Shown: in pieces, positions 33,840-45,216 of the stretch | Numbering within the stretch: the first letter of the stretch is position 1 | Layout of the letters: each line of letters begins with the position of its first letter | Notes under the pieces: generated by a model | Databases searched by the model: none | Told to the model about the DNA's origin: nothing | The model's input: the letters and a program-made list of their open reading frames with translations, nothing else | Assembly: GCF_044987625.1 (NCBI RefSeq) | Contig: NZ_JBJDSB010000001.1 | Location: 496,001-560,000 of the forward strand | Origin: Desulfobaculum sp044987625 | GTDB lineage: Bacteria; Desulfobacterota; Desulfovibrionia; Desulfovibrionales; Desulfovibrionaceae | DNA: 64,000 nt | Reading direction: 5' to 3' | Position numbers and translations under genes: made by a program

Positions 33840-35357
33840 CTAATTGCCCATGGGTACCGGCGCGTTGCCGATCAGGTACTTGATATCGTCGTCGGTGAAG
33901 TACAGCCCAAGGCCCGTGTAGAAGGAGCTGTCACCGGAATCGCTGGCAAAGTCGTCCACACCGGCCATAGCGTAGAAGTTCTTCATGAAGAAGAGCTTGG
34001 CTCCGGCCTTGAGGTGCGGCGGGTCATCGTCGTCAAAGTCGAAGGCCTCAAAGGTCAGCTTCACGCGGTCGTCCCACAGGTAGTAGTCCGCGCCCGCGCC
34101 GCCGGTGGATTCAAACAAGCCGCCACGCAGGGCAAGGTCGCCCCAGCGCTTGCCAATCTGCGCGTTGAACTTGATCTGGTCGCGCTCGGTCTTCTCTTCC
34201 AGTTCCGTGACGGTGGAGCGGTTGCCGCTGCCGTCGATGCGGGTGGTTGTGGTTTCGGTCTCCTTGGTGCGGCCCTTGGGGTCGGAGACAACGCCCACCA
34301 TGTAGAAGTGGTCCGCGGACGGCTCGATAAGCATGTTCAGGTAGGTCTTGGTATCGCCGGAGTCCGCCAGATACTCAGCGGAAAAGTCCACACTGGTCTT
34401 GAAGCTCTCCTGCTTGCCCAGATAGGTGTTGATGCCTTCCAGCGCGCGGTCCAGCTTTCGGGCGGTGGTGTCGTCGTTGACCAGCTTGCCAAGGGTGCCC
34501 TGCCCCTCGTCAATCTTGCGGGTCACGCTCTCCAACGATGCTACGGCCTCGTGCAGGTTCTGGCCCATCTCCTCATCGTTCACCAGCCGTCCGGCCGTGC
34601 CCTGCCCTTCGTCAATCTTGGCAAGCACGCTGTCCATGCGGTTCAAGGTACCCTTAAGCCCCGTGGAAGCGGATTCAAAATTGGTGATGATGGAGTTGAT
34701 GTTCTGCTTGTTGGCCGAGGAGATATCCTTCAGGTCCGTGGAGAAGTCGCGCATGTTGGCGACGATGAGGTCGATGCTCTCCACGTTGCGCTGGACCATG
34801 TCGTTCAGGGTGACGGCAAGGTCGCGCATGCTGTGGAAGGTGCGCCGCAGGTCGCGTTCGCCATCAGGTCCGCCCATAACGCTGGACACGCTCTTGGACA
34901 CCGAACCGATGTCGTCGGCAATCTGGCCGACCTTTTTCATAAGCACTTCAAGGTCCGCCGAACGGTCCGTACGCTGAATAACGCCGCCCTCGGCAATCTG
35001 GGGCAGCTCGCGCGAGCCAACGGACAGCGAGACATACTTGTCGCCAAGCACGCCTCGGGTCATGATGCTTGCCTGCGCATCGGAGCGCAGGGCGATGTCC
35101 TCGCGCAGTTCAAGGGTCAGCCGCGCGCGCCCGTCGTCCAGACGGATGTCGCTGACGCGTCCCACCTCGATGCCCGCAATCTCCACGGGCGCGCCCGGTT
35201 TCAGGCCGGTGACGCTGTCGAAGTAGACGTTGACGTCATACACGCCGCCGCGCAGAAAATCCGTTTCGCCCACCTGCATTGACATGAAGGCAAGCAACAC
35301 CACGGCAATGAATACGAAGATGCCGACCTTGACCTCGGCTCCACTTTTGCCAGCCAT
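33840..35357 (-). CDS. mlaD: MCE-domain lipid-transport protein (MlaD-like) with long C-terminal beta-rich domain
   Basis: Periplasmic substrate-binding part of an Mla-type lipid ABC transporter. It has 505 residues against about 180 for E. coli MlaD. Order: N-terminal membrane anchor (VGIFVFIAVVLLAFMSMQVG), MCE domain (about 38-115: VYFDSVTGLKPGAPVEIAGIEVGRV), a helical needle-like region (about 130-335) with two copies of KIDEGQGT followed by LVND, then a beta-rich domain (about 340-505: KRWGDLALRGGLFES, GAKLFFMKNFYAMAGVDDF, FYTGLGLYFTDDDIKYL) that looks like outer-membrane strands. The protein might span much of the periplasm. It follows mlaF by 46 bp. Confidence 0.88.
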   Translation of the reverse strand: MAGKSGAEVKVGIFVFIAVVLLAFMSMQVGETDFLRGGVYDVNVYFDSVTGLKPGAPVEIAGIEVGRVSDIRLDDGRARLTLELREDIALRSDAQASIMTRGVLGDKYVSLSVGSRELPQIAEGGVIQRTDRSADLEVLMKKVGQIADDIGSVSKSVSSVMGGPDGERDLRRTFHSMRDLAVTLNDMVQRNVESIDLIVANMRDFSTDLKDISSANKQNINSIITNFESASTGLKGTLNRMDSVLAKIDEGQGTAGRLVNDEEMGQNLHEAVASLESVTRKIDEGQGTLGKLVNDDTTARKLDRALEGINTYLGKQESFKTSVDFSAEYLADSGDTKTYLNMLIEPSADHFYMVGVVSDPKGRTKETETTTTRIDGSGNRSTVTELEEKTERDQIKFNAQIGKRWGDLALRGGLFESTGGAGADYYLWDDRVKLTFEAFDFDDDDPPHLKAGAKLFFMKNFYAMAGVDDFASDSGDSSFYTGLGLYFTDDDIKYLIGNAPVPMGN

Positions 35358-35403
35358 ACGCTCTCTCTTTGTCTGGGTCCATTGTCCCGCACAAGGGGCG
35401 GGG

Positions 35404-36159
35404 TTACGTCAGGCCAATGGGGCCGTCCGCGCGCCCCTGAATGAACTGCTGCACCACGGGGTCATCCGCATTCTGAATGTCCTGCGGTGTGCCGCTGGCA
35501 ATGATGCGCCCGTCGTACAGCATGAAAATGTCGTCCGCAATGGCCATAGTGGCCTGAATATCATGACTGATAACCACGCACGTTGCGCCAAATTCGCTCT
35601 GCGTACGCAGAATAAGGTCGTTAATGGCGGCGGACATCACCGGGTCCAGCCCGGATGTCGGCTCGTCAAAGAGCACGATTTTCGGGTCCAGCGCCACGGC
35701 GCGGGCAAGGCCGACGCGTTTGCGCATGCCGCCGGACAGCTCCGCTGGCATCTTGGCCCCGGCACCGGACAGCCCAACCGCCGCCAGCTTGTCGTGCACA
35801 ATATCGCGGATGTCGCTGCGCGAGAGTGACGTGTGCTCCATAAGGGGAAACGCCACATTTTCCTCCACGGTCATGGAGTCGAACAGCGCGGCCTCCTGAA
35901 ACAGCAGACCGAACTTTTTGCGCACGGGCACAAGATCCTTTTCCGAAAAGGCCGTAATGTCCTGCCCGTCCACCACAACACGCCCCGAATCCGGCCGCAT
36001 AAGGCCGATAAGGTGCTTGAGCAGCACAGACTTGCCGCCGCCGCTGCGGCCAATGATGACGCTGACGGCGTCCGGCTTCACGGCAAGGTCCAGTCCACGC
36101 AGGACGGCCTGCTCGCCAAAGCTCTTCTGGAGATTTTCGCAGGTAATAATCGGTTGCAT
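35404..36159 (-). CDS. mlaF: Mla-type ABC transporter ATPase
   Basis: ATP-binding subunit of 251 residues. Walker A is GRSGGGKS, the Q-loop region is LLFQEAALFDSMTVEEN, the signature is LSGGMRKRVGLARA, Walker B is IVLFDEPTSGLDP, and the switch His is in VVISHD. It energises phospholipid movement with MlaE and MlaD. It starts 6 nt after the mlaE stop. Confidence 0.95.
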   Translation of the reverse strand: MQPIITCENLQKSFGEQAVLRGLDLAVKPDAVSVIIGRSGGGKSVLLKHLIGLMRPDSGRVVVDGQDITAFSEKDLVPVRKKFGLLFQEAALFDSMTVEENVAFPLMEHTSLSRSDIRDIVHDKLAAVGLSGAGAKMPAELSGGMRKRVGLARAVALDPKIVLFDEPTSGLDPVMSAAINDLILRTQSEFGATCVVISHDIQATMAIADDIFMLYDGRIIASGTPQDIQNADDPVVQQFIQGRADGPIGLT

Positions 36160-36165
36160 ATCGTC

Positions 36166-36936
36166 CTACATCATCAGTGCCGTCAGCACGTAGTCGCTGG
36201 CCAAAATAAGCACGGAGGACAGCACCACGGACTGCGTGGTGGCCCGGCCCACCCCCTCGGCCCCGCCAGTGGTGGTAAAGCCCTTGTAGCAGCCAACCAG
36301 TGTCAGAATAACGCCGAACACGGCGGCCTTGATGAGTCCGTTATAAATATCCTCAAGCGCCACAAGTTCATAGACCTTGTTCATGAAAATGGCGGCATTG
36401 ATGCCAAGGAGCTTCACGCCCACCAAATACCCGCCAACCATGCCCACAAAGTCGGACAAAACGGTCAGCAGCGGCAGCATCACCAGCCCCGCAATGATGC
36501 GCGGCACGGCAAGATACTGCACGGGATTGATGGCCATTACCGTCAGCGCGTCCACCTGTTCCGTCACGCGCATGGTGCCAATTTCCGCCGCAATGGCCGA
36601 ACCGGCGCGCCCCGTGACCATCAGCGCAGTGATAACCGGCCCCAGCTCACGGGTCATGGACAGCGCCACCGTGGCCCCCACAAGGGACTCCGCGGAAAAA
36701 AGGCGAAAGGCGTAGTAGGTCTGCAGGGCCAGCACCATACCGGTGAAGAGCGAGGTCAGCGCTACCACGAACAGCGAGCGCACCCCCACAAACTCCATCT
36801 GCCGAAAAAAAAGAGACAGCCGAAACGGCCGCCGCACCAGCCACGCGCACGCGTCGGCAAACAGCAGGGCCATACTGCCCATCTCATGAACGAGGGCGAT
36901 GGTTCCGGCACCAATCCAGGCGAAAAAGCGGGTCAT
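36166..36936 (-). CDS. mlaE: Mla-type ABC transporter permease
   Basis: Inner-membrane permease of 256 residues with five or so helices and the MlaE/DUF140 signature: RQMEFVGVRSLFVVALTSLFTGMVLALQ, then ARELGPVITALMVTGRAGSAIAAEIGTM (here MTRELGP) and EQVDALTVMAINPVQYLAVPR. It is the first gene of the operon mlaE-mlaF-mlaD-phosphoesterase. No MlaB, MlaC or MlaA gene is in the window. It is divergent from the HD-GYP gene. Confidence 0.95.
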   Translation of the reverse strand: MTRFFAWIGAGTIALVHEMGSMALLFADACAWLVRRPFRLSLFFRQMEFVGVRSLFVVALTSLFTGMVLALQTYYAFRLFSAESLVGATVALSMTRELGPVITALMVTGRAGSAIAAEIGTMRVTEQVDALTVMAINPVQYLAVPRIIAGLVMLPLLTVLSDFVGMVGGYLVGVKLLGINAAIFMNKVYELVALEDIYNGLIKAAVFGVILTLVGCYKGFTTTGGAEGVGRATTQSVVLSSVLILASDYVLTALMM

Positions 36937-37066
36937 TACGTGTAGCTTCCGTCCTCTCGTGATATTGGCCGGAACGGGACGTCCCGGCAGCCTTCATCCA
37001 TTATCATGTATCTCTACGGTTTACCAGTTAAGCGCGTGCCTACGGCCCTTTTCTCCGCCCGGCATC

Positions 37067-37094
37067 TTGACGCACCCCCGCCATCATCTACAAT
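37067..37094 (+). promoter_or_regulatory. Candidate sigma-70 promoter for the HD-GYP gene
   Basis: TTGACG (37067-37072) and TACAAT (37089-37094) with 16-bp spacing, 5/6 matches each, about 40 bp before the start codon, which has TTGGAGGAG upstream. Confidence 0.65.
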
Positions 37095-37132
37095 AAAAGA
37101 CTGCCCGACCTGACGAGCGATTTGGAGGAGCC

Positions 37133-38440
37133 ATGGCCGATCCGTGCCCGTGCCCTAAGGCACACGAAGACATCGTCGCGGAAATTATTCGCGTCAACGA
37201 TGAACTGTCGCAACTCAAGGACCTCGACGCCATCCTTGACCGCATCCTCACTCGGGTGCGCAAGGTGACCAAGGCGGATGCGGGAACCATTTATCTGGTC
37301 AAGGAAGGCAAGCTCCACTTCAGCTACGTGCACAATGACACCCTCTTCTCCACCGCGGTAAACAAAGAAGTCTATGGCAACTTCGCTATGCCTATAAACG
37401 ATACATCCATCGTTGGCTACGTTGCCGGGCACGGCGAACTGCTTGCCATTGACGACGCCTACGACATGCCAAGCGACTCTCCGGTGCGATTCAATCCCGC
37501 CTTTGACCAAAAAACCGGCTACCGCACGCGCTCCATCCTCACCATTCCCATCAAGACCTCGCAAAACAAGGTGGTAGGCGTCATTCAGGTCATTAACGCC
37601 AAGGACGACACCGGCGCGTCCGTGCCATTTTCCGACGAGGCCAAGCAGTACCTGCCGCTCTTTGCCACCACGGCTTCCGTGGCCATTGAACGCGCCATTA
37701 TGACGCGCGAGCTTATCCTGCGCATGATGCAAATGGCAGAGCTGCGCGACCCATCGGAAACCGGCGCCCATGTCCAGCGTGTTGGCGCGTATTCGGCGGA
37801 AATCTACCACCTGTGGGCGCAGCGCAAGGGCGTCCCCGAAGATGATCTCAAAAAGACCAAGGACCTTATCCGCATTGCCGCCATGCTCCACGACGTGGGC
37901 AAGGTGGGCATCTCGGACAAAATTCTCAAAAAGCCCGCCAAGCTCACGGACGAGGAATTCGCCACCATGCGCTTTCACACCGTGTTTGGCGCCAAACTCT
38001 TTAACAACGCCACGTCGGAGCTGGACGCCCTGTCCGGCGAAATAGCCCTGTGCCACCATGAAAAGTGGAACGGCAAAGGCTACCCCGGCAGCGTGAAGAA
38101 TATGGACATCCACGCCAAAAGCGCAGGCAAGCCCATGCAAGGCGAGGATATCCCCATCGCCGCGCGCATCTGCGCCCTTGCCGATGTGTTCGACGCGCTG
38201 TCTTCGCGCCGGTCGTACAAGCCGCCGTGGCCGGACGAAAAGATTATCGCCGTCATCAAAGAGGAATCGGGCCAGCACTTTGACCCCGACGTGGTGGACT
38301 GCTTTTTGGACATCTGGGACGTCATCTCCGCCATCCGGGCCAAATACACCGAGGACCTGCCAGTGGACGAACAGCCCATTACGGACAATTCCAAGGCGCC
38401 CGAGGGGAAACAGACGCCCTCAGACCCGCCCAGCACGTGA
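37133..38440 (+). CDS. GAF-HD-GYP cyclic-di-GMP phosphodiesterase
   Basis: Soluble signalling protein of 435 residues. A GAF domain covers about 20-185 (LDRILTRVRKVTKADAGTIYL; RSILTIPIKTSQNKVVGVIQ). The HD-GYP domain covers about 200-400: HDVGK (His253, Asp254), HHEKWNGKGYP near residue 310, and ADVFDALSSRRSYK. The HD and GYP motifs are intact, so hydrolysis of c-di-GMP is likely. No receiver domain is present; input would come through the GAF ligand. The C-terminus is Pro/Ser-rich. The next gene is a histidine kinase in the same direction, 75 bp on. Confidence 0.93.
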   Translation: MADPCPCPKAHEDIVAEIIRVNDELSQLKDLDAILDRILTRVRKVTKADAGTIYLVKEGKLHFSYVHNDTLFSTAVNKEVYGNFAMPINDTSIVGYVAGHGELLAIDDAYDMPSDSPVRFNPAFDQKTGYRTRSILTIPIKTSQNKVVGVIQVINAKDDTGASVPFSDEAKQYLPLFATTASVAIERAIMTRELILRMMQMAELRDPSETGAHVQRVGAYSAEIYHLWAQRKGVPEDDLKKTKDLIRIAAMLHDVGKVGISDKILKKPAKLTDEEFATMRFHTVFGAKLFNNATSELDALSGEIALCHHEKWNGKGYPGSVKNMDIHAKSAGKPMQGEDIPIAARICALADVFDALSSRRSYKPPWPDEKIIAVIKEESGQHFDPDVVDCFLDIWDVISAIRAKYTEDLPVDEQPITDNSKAPEGKQTPSDPPST

Positions 38441-38515
38441 TGTCTGCCTGCTGCCGCCGCGGCTTTGCGCCCCCATCCCTCACGCCTCTGCACGACGGCA
38501 CCACGCGAGGACACA

Positions 38516-40609
38516 GTGACGCATGACCATACCCTGACCGAGCTCATCAACCTCGATGAACTGCGCGAACTTACCGAGGCCTTTTCCGCGGCCACGGGCA
38601 TTACCATCGGCATTGTGGACACTGCCGGGGCGGTGCTGGTGGAAACGGGCTGGCGGCGCATCTGCACGCAGTTTCACCGCGCCAACCCAGAAACAAGCAC
38701 GCGCTGCACCGAAAGCGACAATTACATTGCAACGCGCCTTGGCGACGAACCCTACGTCGCCTACAAGTGCAAGAATGGAATCTGGGATGTTGCCGTCCCC
38801 ATCATCATCGACGGCGTCCACCTGGCGTCCCTCTTCGTCGGACAATTTTTCTACGACTATGAAACCATTGACGAAGAGGCCTTCCGCACGCAGGCGCGGG
38901 AGTTCGGCTTTGACGAGGCGGACTACATGGCCGCCCTTGCCGAGGTTCCCGTTTACAGCAAAGAGCAGGTGGAAAGCATTATGCGCTTTGCCACCCTGTT
39001 GGTGAATATGCTGTCCTCGCAGGGGCTGAGCACCCTCCGCCTCCAGAAGGAAATCGCGCGGCGCAAACAGACCGAAGACGAGCTGGAAACCGAGCTGAGC
39101 TTCATCCAAACCCTGCTGGATACCACGCCCGTGCCCATCTATTTCAAGACCACGGACGGCATCTACCGCAAGTGCAACGCTGCGCTGGCGACCTTGTACG
39201 GCATGGAGCAGGAGGACATCATCGGCTCGGCCATCTCCGAGATTACCCCCCAGCAGTACGCCGATGTCTTTGAGGGCAAGGACGAAGAACTCCTGCGCGA
39301 AGGCGGCGCCCAAACCTACGAGGCCCACCTTCCCGGCCCGGACGGCACGGACCGCGACGTTATCATCTCGCGCGCCATGGTCCACACCGACGGCCAGCCC
39401 GCGGGCATCATCGGCGTCATTCTGGACATGACGGAGCGCCTTGCGGCCCAGCGCGAGGCCCGCCGCCTGCGCATCATCATGGACAACACCTTCAACTCCA
39501 TGCCCTCGGCCCTAGTCATCGTCAGCCCCTCGGGCGCGGTGACAAGCTGGAACTCCGCGGCGGAGTCGCGCCTTGCCGTGCCGCCCGATGCCGCCAAGGG
39601 GCAGCAGTTTGTGGACATATTCCCCAGCATGAACAAATACCAGCCCATGCTGGAAAGCGCCCTGCACAAGGGCGCCCCGTCACGCCAAACCAAAGTCAAA
39701 CGCCTCGTGGGCGAGGACGTCTACTACGAGGACATCACCGTCTTTCCCCTCAGCGGCGGCGAGTCCGCCGGGGCCGTTGTTCGCGTGGACGATGTGACCG
39801 AACGGGTGCGCATTGACAACATCATGATCCAAACAGAAAAGATGATGTCCGTCGGCGGGCTGGCTGCGGGAATGGCGCACGAAATTAACAACCCCCTCGG
39901 CATCATCATGCAGTGCATCCAAAATATGGAGCGCCGCCTGACCCCCACCCTGCCCGCCAACATCCGCGTGGCCGACCCCTTGGGCGTAGATCTCGCCGCC
40001 GTAGGCACCTACATGCAGCAGCGCGGCATTACGGGGTACATAACCGGCATCCGCGACGCCGCCACCCGCTCCGCACGCATTGTGCGCAATATGTTGGACT
40101 TTAGCCGCAAGAGCGAATCCCACCGCGAAAAGACCGACGTCAACGCCCTGCTGGACCGCACGCTGGAGCTGGCCGCCAGCGACTACGACATGAAGAAAAG
40201 CTACGACTTCAAGCAAATCGCCATTGAAAAGGACTACGCCAGCGACCTGCCGCCGGTCCCCATGGTCCAGACGGAAATCGAGCAGGTGGTGCTCAACGTT
40301 CTGCGCAACGCCGCTGAGGCCATGTCGGAGCAGGGCTTAACAGCAACATCACGCATCACCCTACGCACCCGGCGCGACACGGACGGCGTCCGCATTGAGA
40401 TAGCGGACAACGGCCCCGGACTGAACGAAAAGACACAAAAACGCATCTTTGAACCCTTCTACACCACCAAAGCGCCGGGCATCGGTACCGGCCTTGGGCT
40501 GTCCGTGTCCTACTTTATCATCACCACCAACCATGGCGGCCTGTTCACCGTGGAGTCCACGCCCGGCCAGGGGGCCACGTTCATCATCCGCCTACCCGTC
40601 GCCCCCTAG
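38516..40609 (+). CDS. PocR-PAS sensor histidine kinase
   Basis: Cytoplasmic kinase of 697 residues with no membrane segment. A PocR-type ligand domain (about 5-170: LTEAFSAATGITIGIVDTAG, CTESDNYIA, YVAYKCKNGIWDVAVPI) carries Cys residues that may bind a metal or ligand. Two PAS domains follow (about 190-320 and 325-440). The kinase core has the phospho-acceptor His455 in GMAHEINNPLG, N-box VVLNVLRNAAEAM, and G boxes DNGPGL and GTGLGLSVSYFI. The GTG at 38516 with GAGG is preferred to a longer frame. No response regulator is adjacent; the HD-GYP neighbour lacks a receiver domain. Confidence 0.92.
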   Translation: MTHDHTLTELINLDELRELTEAFSAATGITIGIVDTAGAVLVETGWRRICTQFHRANPETSTRCTESDNYIATRLGDEPYVAYKCKNGIWDVAVPIIIDGVHLASLFVGQFFYDYETIDEEAFRTQAREFGFDEADYMAALAEVPVYSKEQVESIMRFATLLVNMLSSQGLSTLRLQKEIARRKQTEDELETELSFIQTLLDTTPVPIYFKTTDGIYRKCNAALATLYGMEQEDIIGSAISEITPQQYADVFEGKDEELLREGGAQTYEAHLPGPDGTDRDVIISRAMVHTDGQPAGIIGVILDMTERLAAQREARRLRIIMDNTFNSMPSALVIVSPSGAVTSWNSAAESRLAVPPDAAKGQQFVDIFPSMNKYQPMLESALHKGAPSRQTKVKRLVGEDVYYEDITVFPLSGGESAGAVVRVDDVTERVRIDNIMIQTEKMMSVGGLAAGMAHEINNPLGIIMQCIQNMERRLTPTLPANIRVADPLGVDLAAVGTYMQQRGITGYITGIRDAATRSARIVRNMLDFSRKSESHREKTDVNALLDRTLELAASDYDMKKSYDFKQIAIEKDYASDLPPVPMVQTEIEQVVLNVLRNAAEAMSEQGLTATSRITLRTRRDTDGVRIEIADNGPGLNEKTQKRIFEPFYTTKAPGIGTGLGLSVSYFIITTNHGGLFTVESTPGQGATFIIRLPVAP

Positions 40610-40614
40610 CCCAG

Positions 40615-40647
40615 AAAAAAGCGCCCGGCTCATATGAGCGGGGCGCT
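40615..40647 (-). terminator. Terminator of the HD-hydrolase gene (minus strand)
   Basis: A 12-bp stem with one mismatch (40620-40631 with 40636-40647) and an ATAT loop, followed on the minus strand by six T residues. It lies between the converging kinase and hydrolase genes and may serve both. Confidence 0.85.
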
Positions 40648-40661
40648 GTGCAGTTTTGCGG

Positions 40662-41309
40662 CTAGTCCTTTGTGCCGTGGCCGTTTTTTCGGCTCCACCA
40701 CGACTGGTCCGGCCCAAGGAACCACCAATCGGAGTGGTCCGTTGTGCTGATTTTTTCGGCAAGCTGCTGCCCTTCCGGCGTACGCAGACGCTGGAGCGCC
40801 CCCTCCAGCCACTTGGTGGCGTAGGTATTGCCCAGGTCCGCCTGCTCCTTGAGGTTCAGGATGAAGTCAATCTGGTCCGCATCCTGCGCCAGTTCGGCTT
40901 CCTTGGTTCCGGCGTCCTCCAGCTCCACCCACATGTTCAGCAGGCCTTCGGTGAGGCCGGTTCCGGCCGTAGCGTCGCGCAGGGCGTCGGTGCGGCGGGA
41001 ATCATTATACATGCGGTTCACGTAGTTAAAGTCGCCGGTTCGGGCCTCGTGCAGGTCGTGGAACAGGCACAAAAGCGTGGTCCGCGCGGTGTCGGCCCCG
41101 GCCATTTCGGCAAGGACGTATCCCACAACAGCGGTGCGGAAGCTGTGCTCCGCCACATTTTCCTGTCCCGTGCCAAGGAACTGGTACCCCGTGCGCGGGG
41201 TTTTGCGGAGCATGCCGACCTCAAACAAAAAATCCGACAGCCGCTTCAGGCGGTCCATGTCCAGATTCTTCAGGGCCGGGGAATCGTAGGTGCTTTCATC
41301 ATCATGCAT
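40662..41309 (-). CDS. HD-domain hydrolase (YfbR/HDDC2-like)
   Basis: Metal-dependent hydrolase of 215 residues with the HD pattern AEHSFRTAVVGYVLAEMAG, LLCLFHDLHEARTGD and a later Asp in DADQIDFILNL. Members of this group, such as YfbR, are 5'-deoxynucleotidases. The C-terminal tail is Trp-rich (SDWWFLGPDQSWW). It is 22 bp downstream of argJ on the same strand and may be cotranscribed. Substrate assignment is by family only. Confidence 0.85.
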   Translation of the reverse strand: MHDDESTYDSPALKNLDMDRLKRLSDFLFEVGMLRKTPRTGYQFLGTGQENVAEHSFRTAVVGYVLAEMAGADTARTTLLCLFHDLHEARTGDFNYVNRMYNDSRRTDALRDATAGTGLTEGLLNMWVELEDAGTKEAELAQDADQIDFILNLKEQADLGNTYATKWLEGALQRLRTPEGQQLAEKISTTDHSDWWFLGPDQSWWSRKNGHGTKD

Positions 41310-41331
41310 TGTCGTCTGCTCTGCCTTCGGA

Positions 41332-42510
41332 CTACGAGCGGTAGTCCGCGTTGATGCTCACATACTCGTGCGTCAGGTCCGAGGCGAGCAGTTCGCACGC
41401 CCCCTCCCCGTCGCCGAGGGAAATGGTTATGTCGATGTCGGGCCCCCGCAGGTGCGAGGCCAACAGGCTGTCAAAGTCCACATCCACGGGCTGTCCGGCG
41501 CGGAAGATGACCAGCCCGCCAATGGCGATGGTCACATCCTCCGGCTGAAAGACCGCGCCGCAACGGCCAAGGGCGGCGGCGATGCGGCCCCAGTTGGGGT
41601 CCTGCCCGAACATGGCGGTCTTCACAAGGGGGGAATTGCCCACGGCGCGGGCGGCCATATCGGCCTCGGCGTCGGTCTTGGCGCCGCTGATGGTGATGCG
41701 CACCACCTTGGTGCCGCCTTCGGCGTCCTGTACAATCATATAGGCCAGCGAACGGCAGACCTCAGTCAGCGCCTCGGCAAAGGCCTCCTCGCCCACAGCG
41801 TCCAGCGACACGCCACTTGCGCCGTTGGCAAGGCCATAGACGGTGTCGTTGGTGCTGGTGTCGCCGTCCACGGTGACGCAGTTGAAGCTGCCGTCCACGG
41901 CACGGCGCACAAGGCGGCGCCATACGGGGGTATCCACTTCGGCGTCGGTGAGGATGCAGCCAAGCATGGTCGCCATATTGGGGGAAATCATCCCCGCGCC
42001 CTTGCACAGGCCAAAAATGCGGACCGCGTTCTCCCCTTCACCCACCGTGGCCCACGCCACCTTGGGGAAGGTGTCCGTGGTCATGATAGCTTTGGCGACC
42101 TCCACAGGGCCGACCTTGCCAAGGGCCTTGCCCAGCTTGGGCGTGGCCGCGCGCCACGTATCCATGGCAAACTGCGCGCCGATAACGCCCGTGGATGCGG
42201 GCAGGATGGCGTCGGGCTTCAGCTTGGCGGCTTTGGCGACAAGGGCGAGGGTTTCGCGGCAGTTGGCAAGGCCCTCCTCACCCGTACAGGCATTGGCCTG
42301 CCCGGAGTTCATGAGGATGGCGCGCGCCGTGTTCGATTCCGTCATGCGCTCGCGCCCGATGAGCACGGGTGCGGCCTGAAAGCGGTTGGTGGTGAACACA
42401 CCGGCCGAGGCGGCCGGAACATCGCTGACGATGAGGGCAAGGTCATCCCGTCCGGGCGTTTTAAAGCCCGCGGCGGTGGTGGCGCATCGAAATCCCTGAG
42501 GGAACTGCAT
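41332..42510 (-). CDS. argJ: Bifunctional ornithine acetyltransferase/N-acetylglutamate synthase ArgJ
   Basis: Arginine biosynthesis enzyme of 392 residues that recycles the acetyl group from N-acetylornithine to glutamate. It self-cleaves between Ala180 and Thr181 in GMISPNMATMLG, the new N-terminal Thr being the nucleophile. NSGQANACTG, DTFPK, DGDTSTNDT and the C-terminal NADYRS are family hallmarks. The ATG at 42510 with GGAGA upstream begins at the conserved PQGF region; the frame extends 52 codons upstream as an Arg/Pro-rich shadow that is not credible. Confidence 0.96.
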   Translation of the reverse strand: MQFPQGFRCATTAAGFKTPGRDDLALIVSDVPAASAGVFTTNRFQAAPVLIGRERMTESNTARAILMNSGQANACTGEEGLANCRETLALVAKAAKLKPDAILPASTGVIGAQFAMDTWRAATPKLGKALGKVGPVEVAKAIMTTDTFPKVAWATVGEGENAVRIFGLCKGAGMISPNMATMLGCILTDAEVDTPVWRRLVRRAVDGSFNCVTVDGDTSTNDTVYGLANGASGVSLDAVGEEAFAEALTEVCRSLAYMIVQDAEGGTKVVRITISGAKTDAEADMAARAVGNSPLVKTAMFGQDPNWGRIAAALGRCGAVFQPEDVTIAIGGLVIFRAGQPVDVDFDSLLASHLRGPDIDITISLGDGEGACELLASDLTHEYVSINADYRS

Positions 42511-42650
42511 GGTCGTCTCCGGTGGTGAGGGGTCGAGGGGGGATGCTGGTCCGCGGCGGCGCAGAGGGCCGAGCCGCCGGAACCGACGAAGGCGAAAGGC
42601 TCTCGCCCTCCGCCTTCTACGCCGTGGTCTGTCAGGACCGCTGTGCGGAC

Positions 42651-45170
<2,520 letters not shown>

Positions 45171-45216
45171 ATATTTCTCCTAAATGTATGAGTAGCCGCG
45201 CCCCGCAGGGCGGGCC

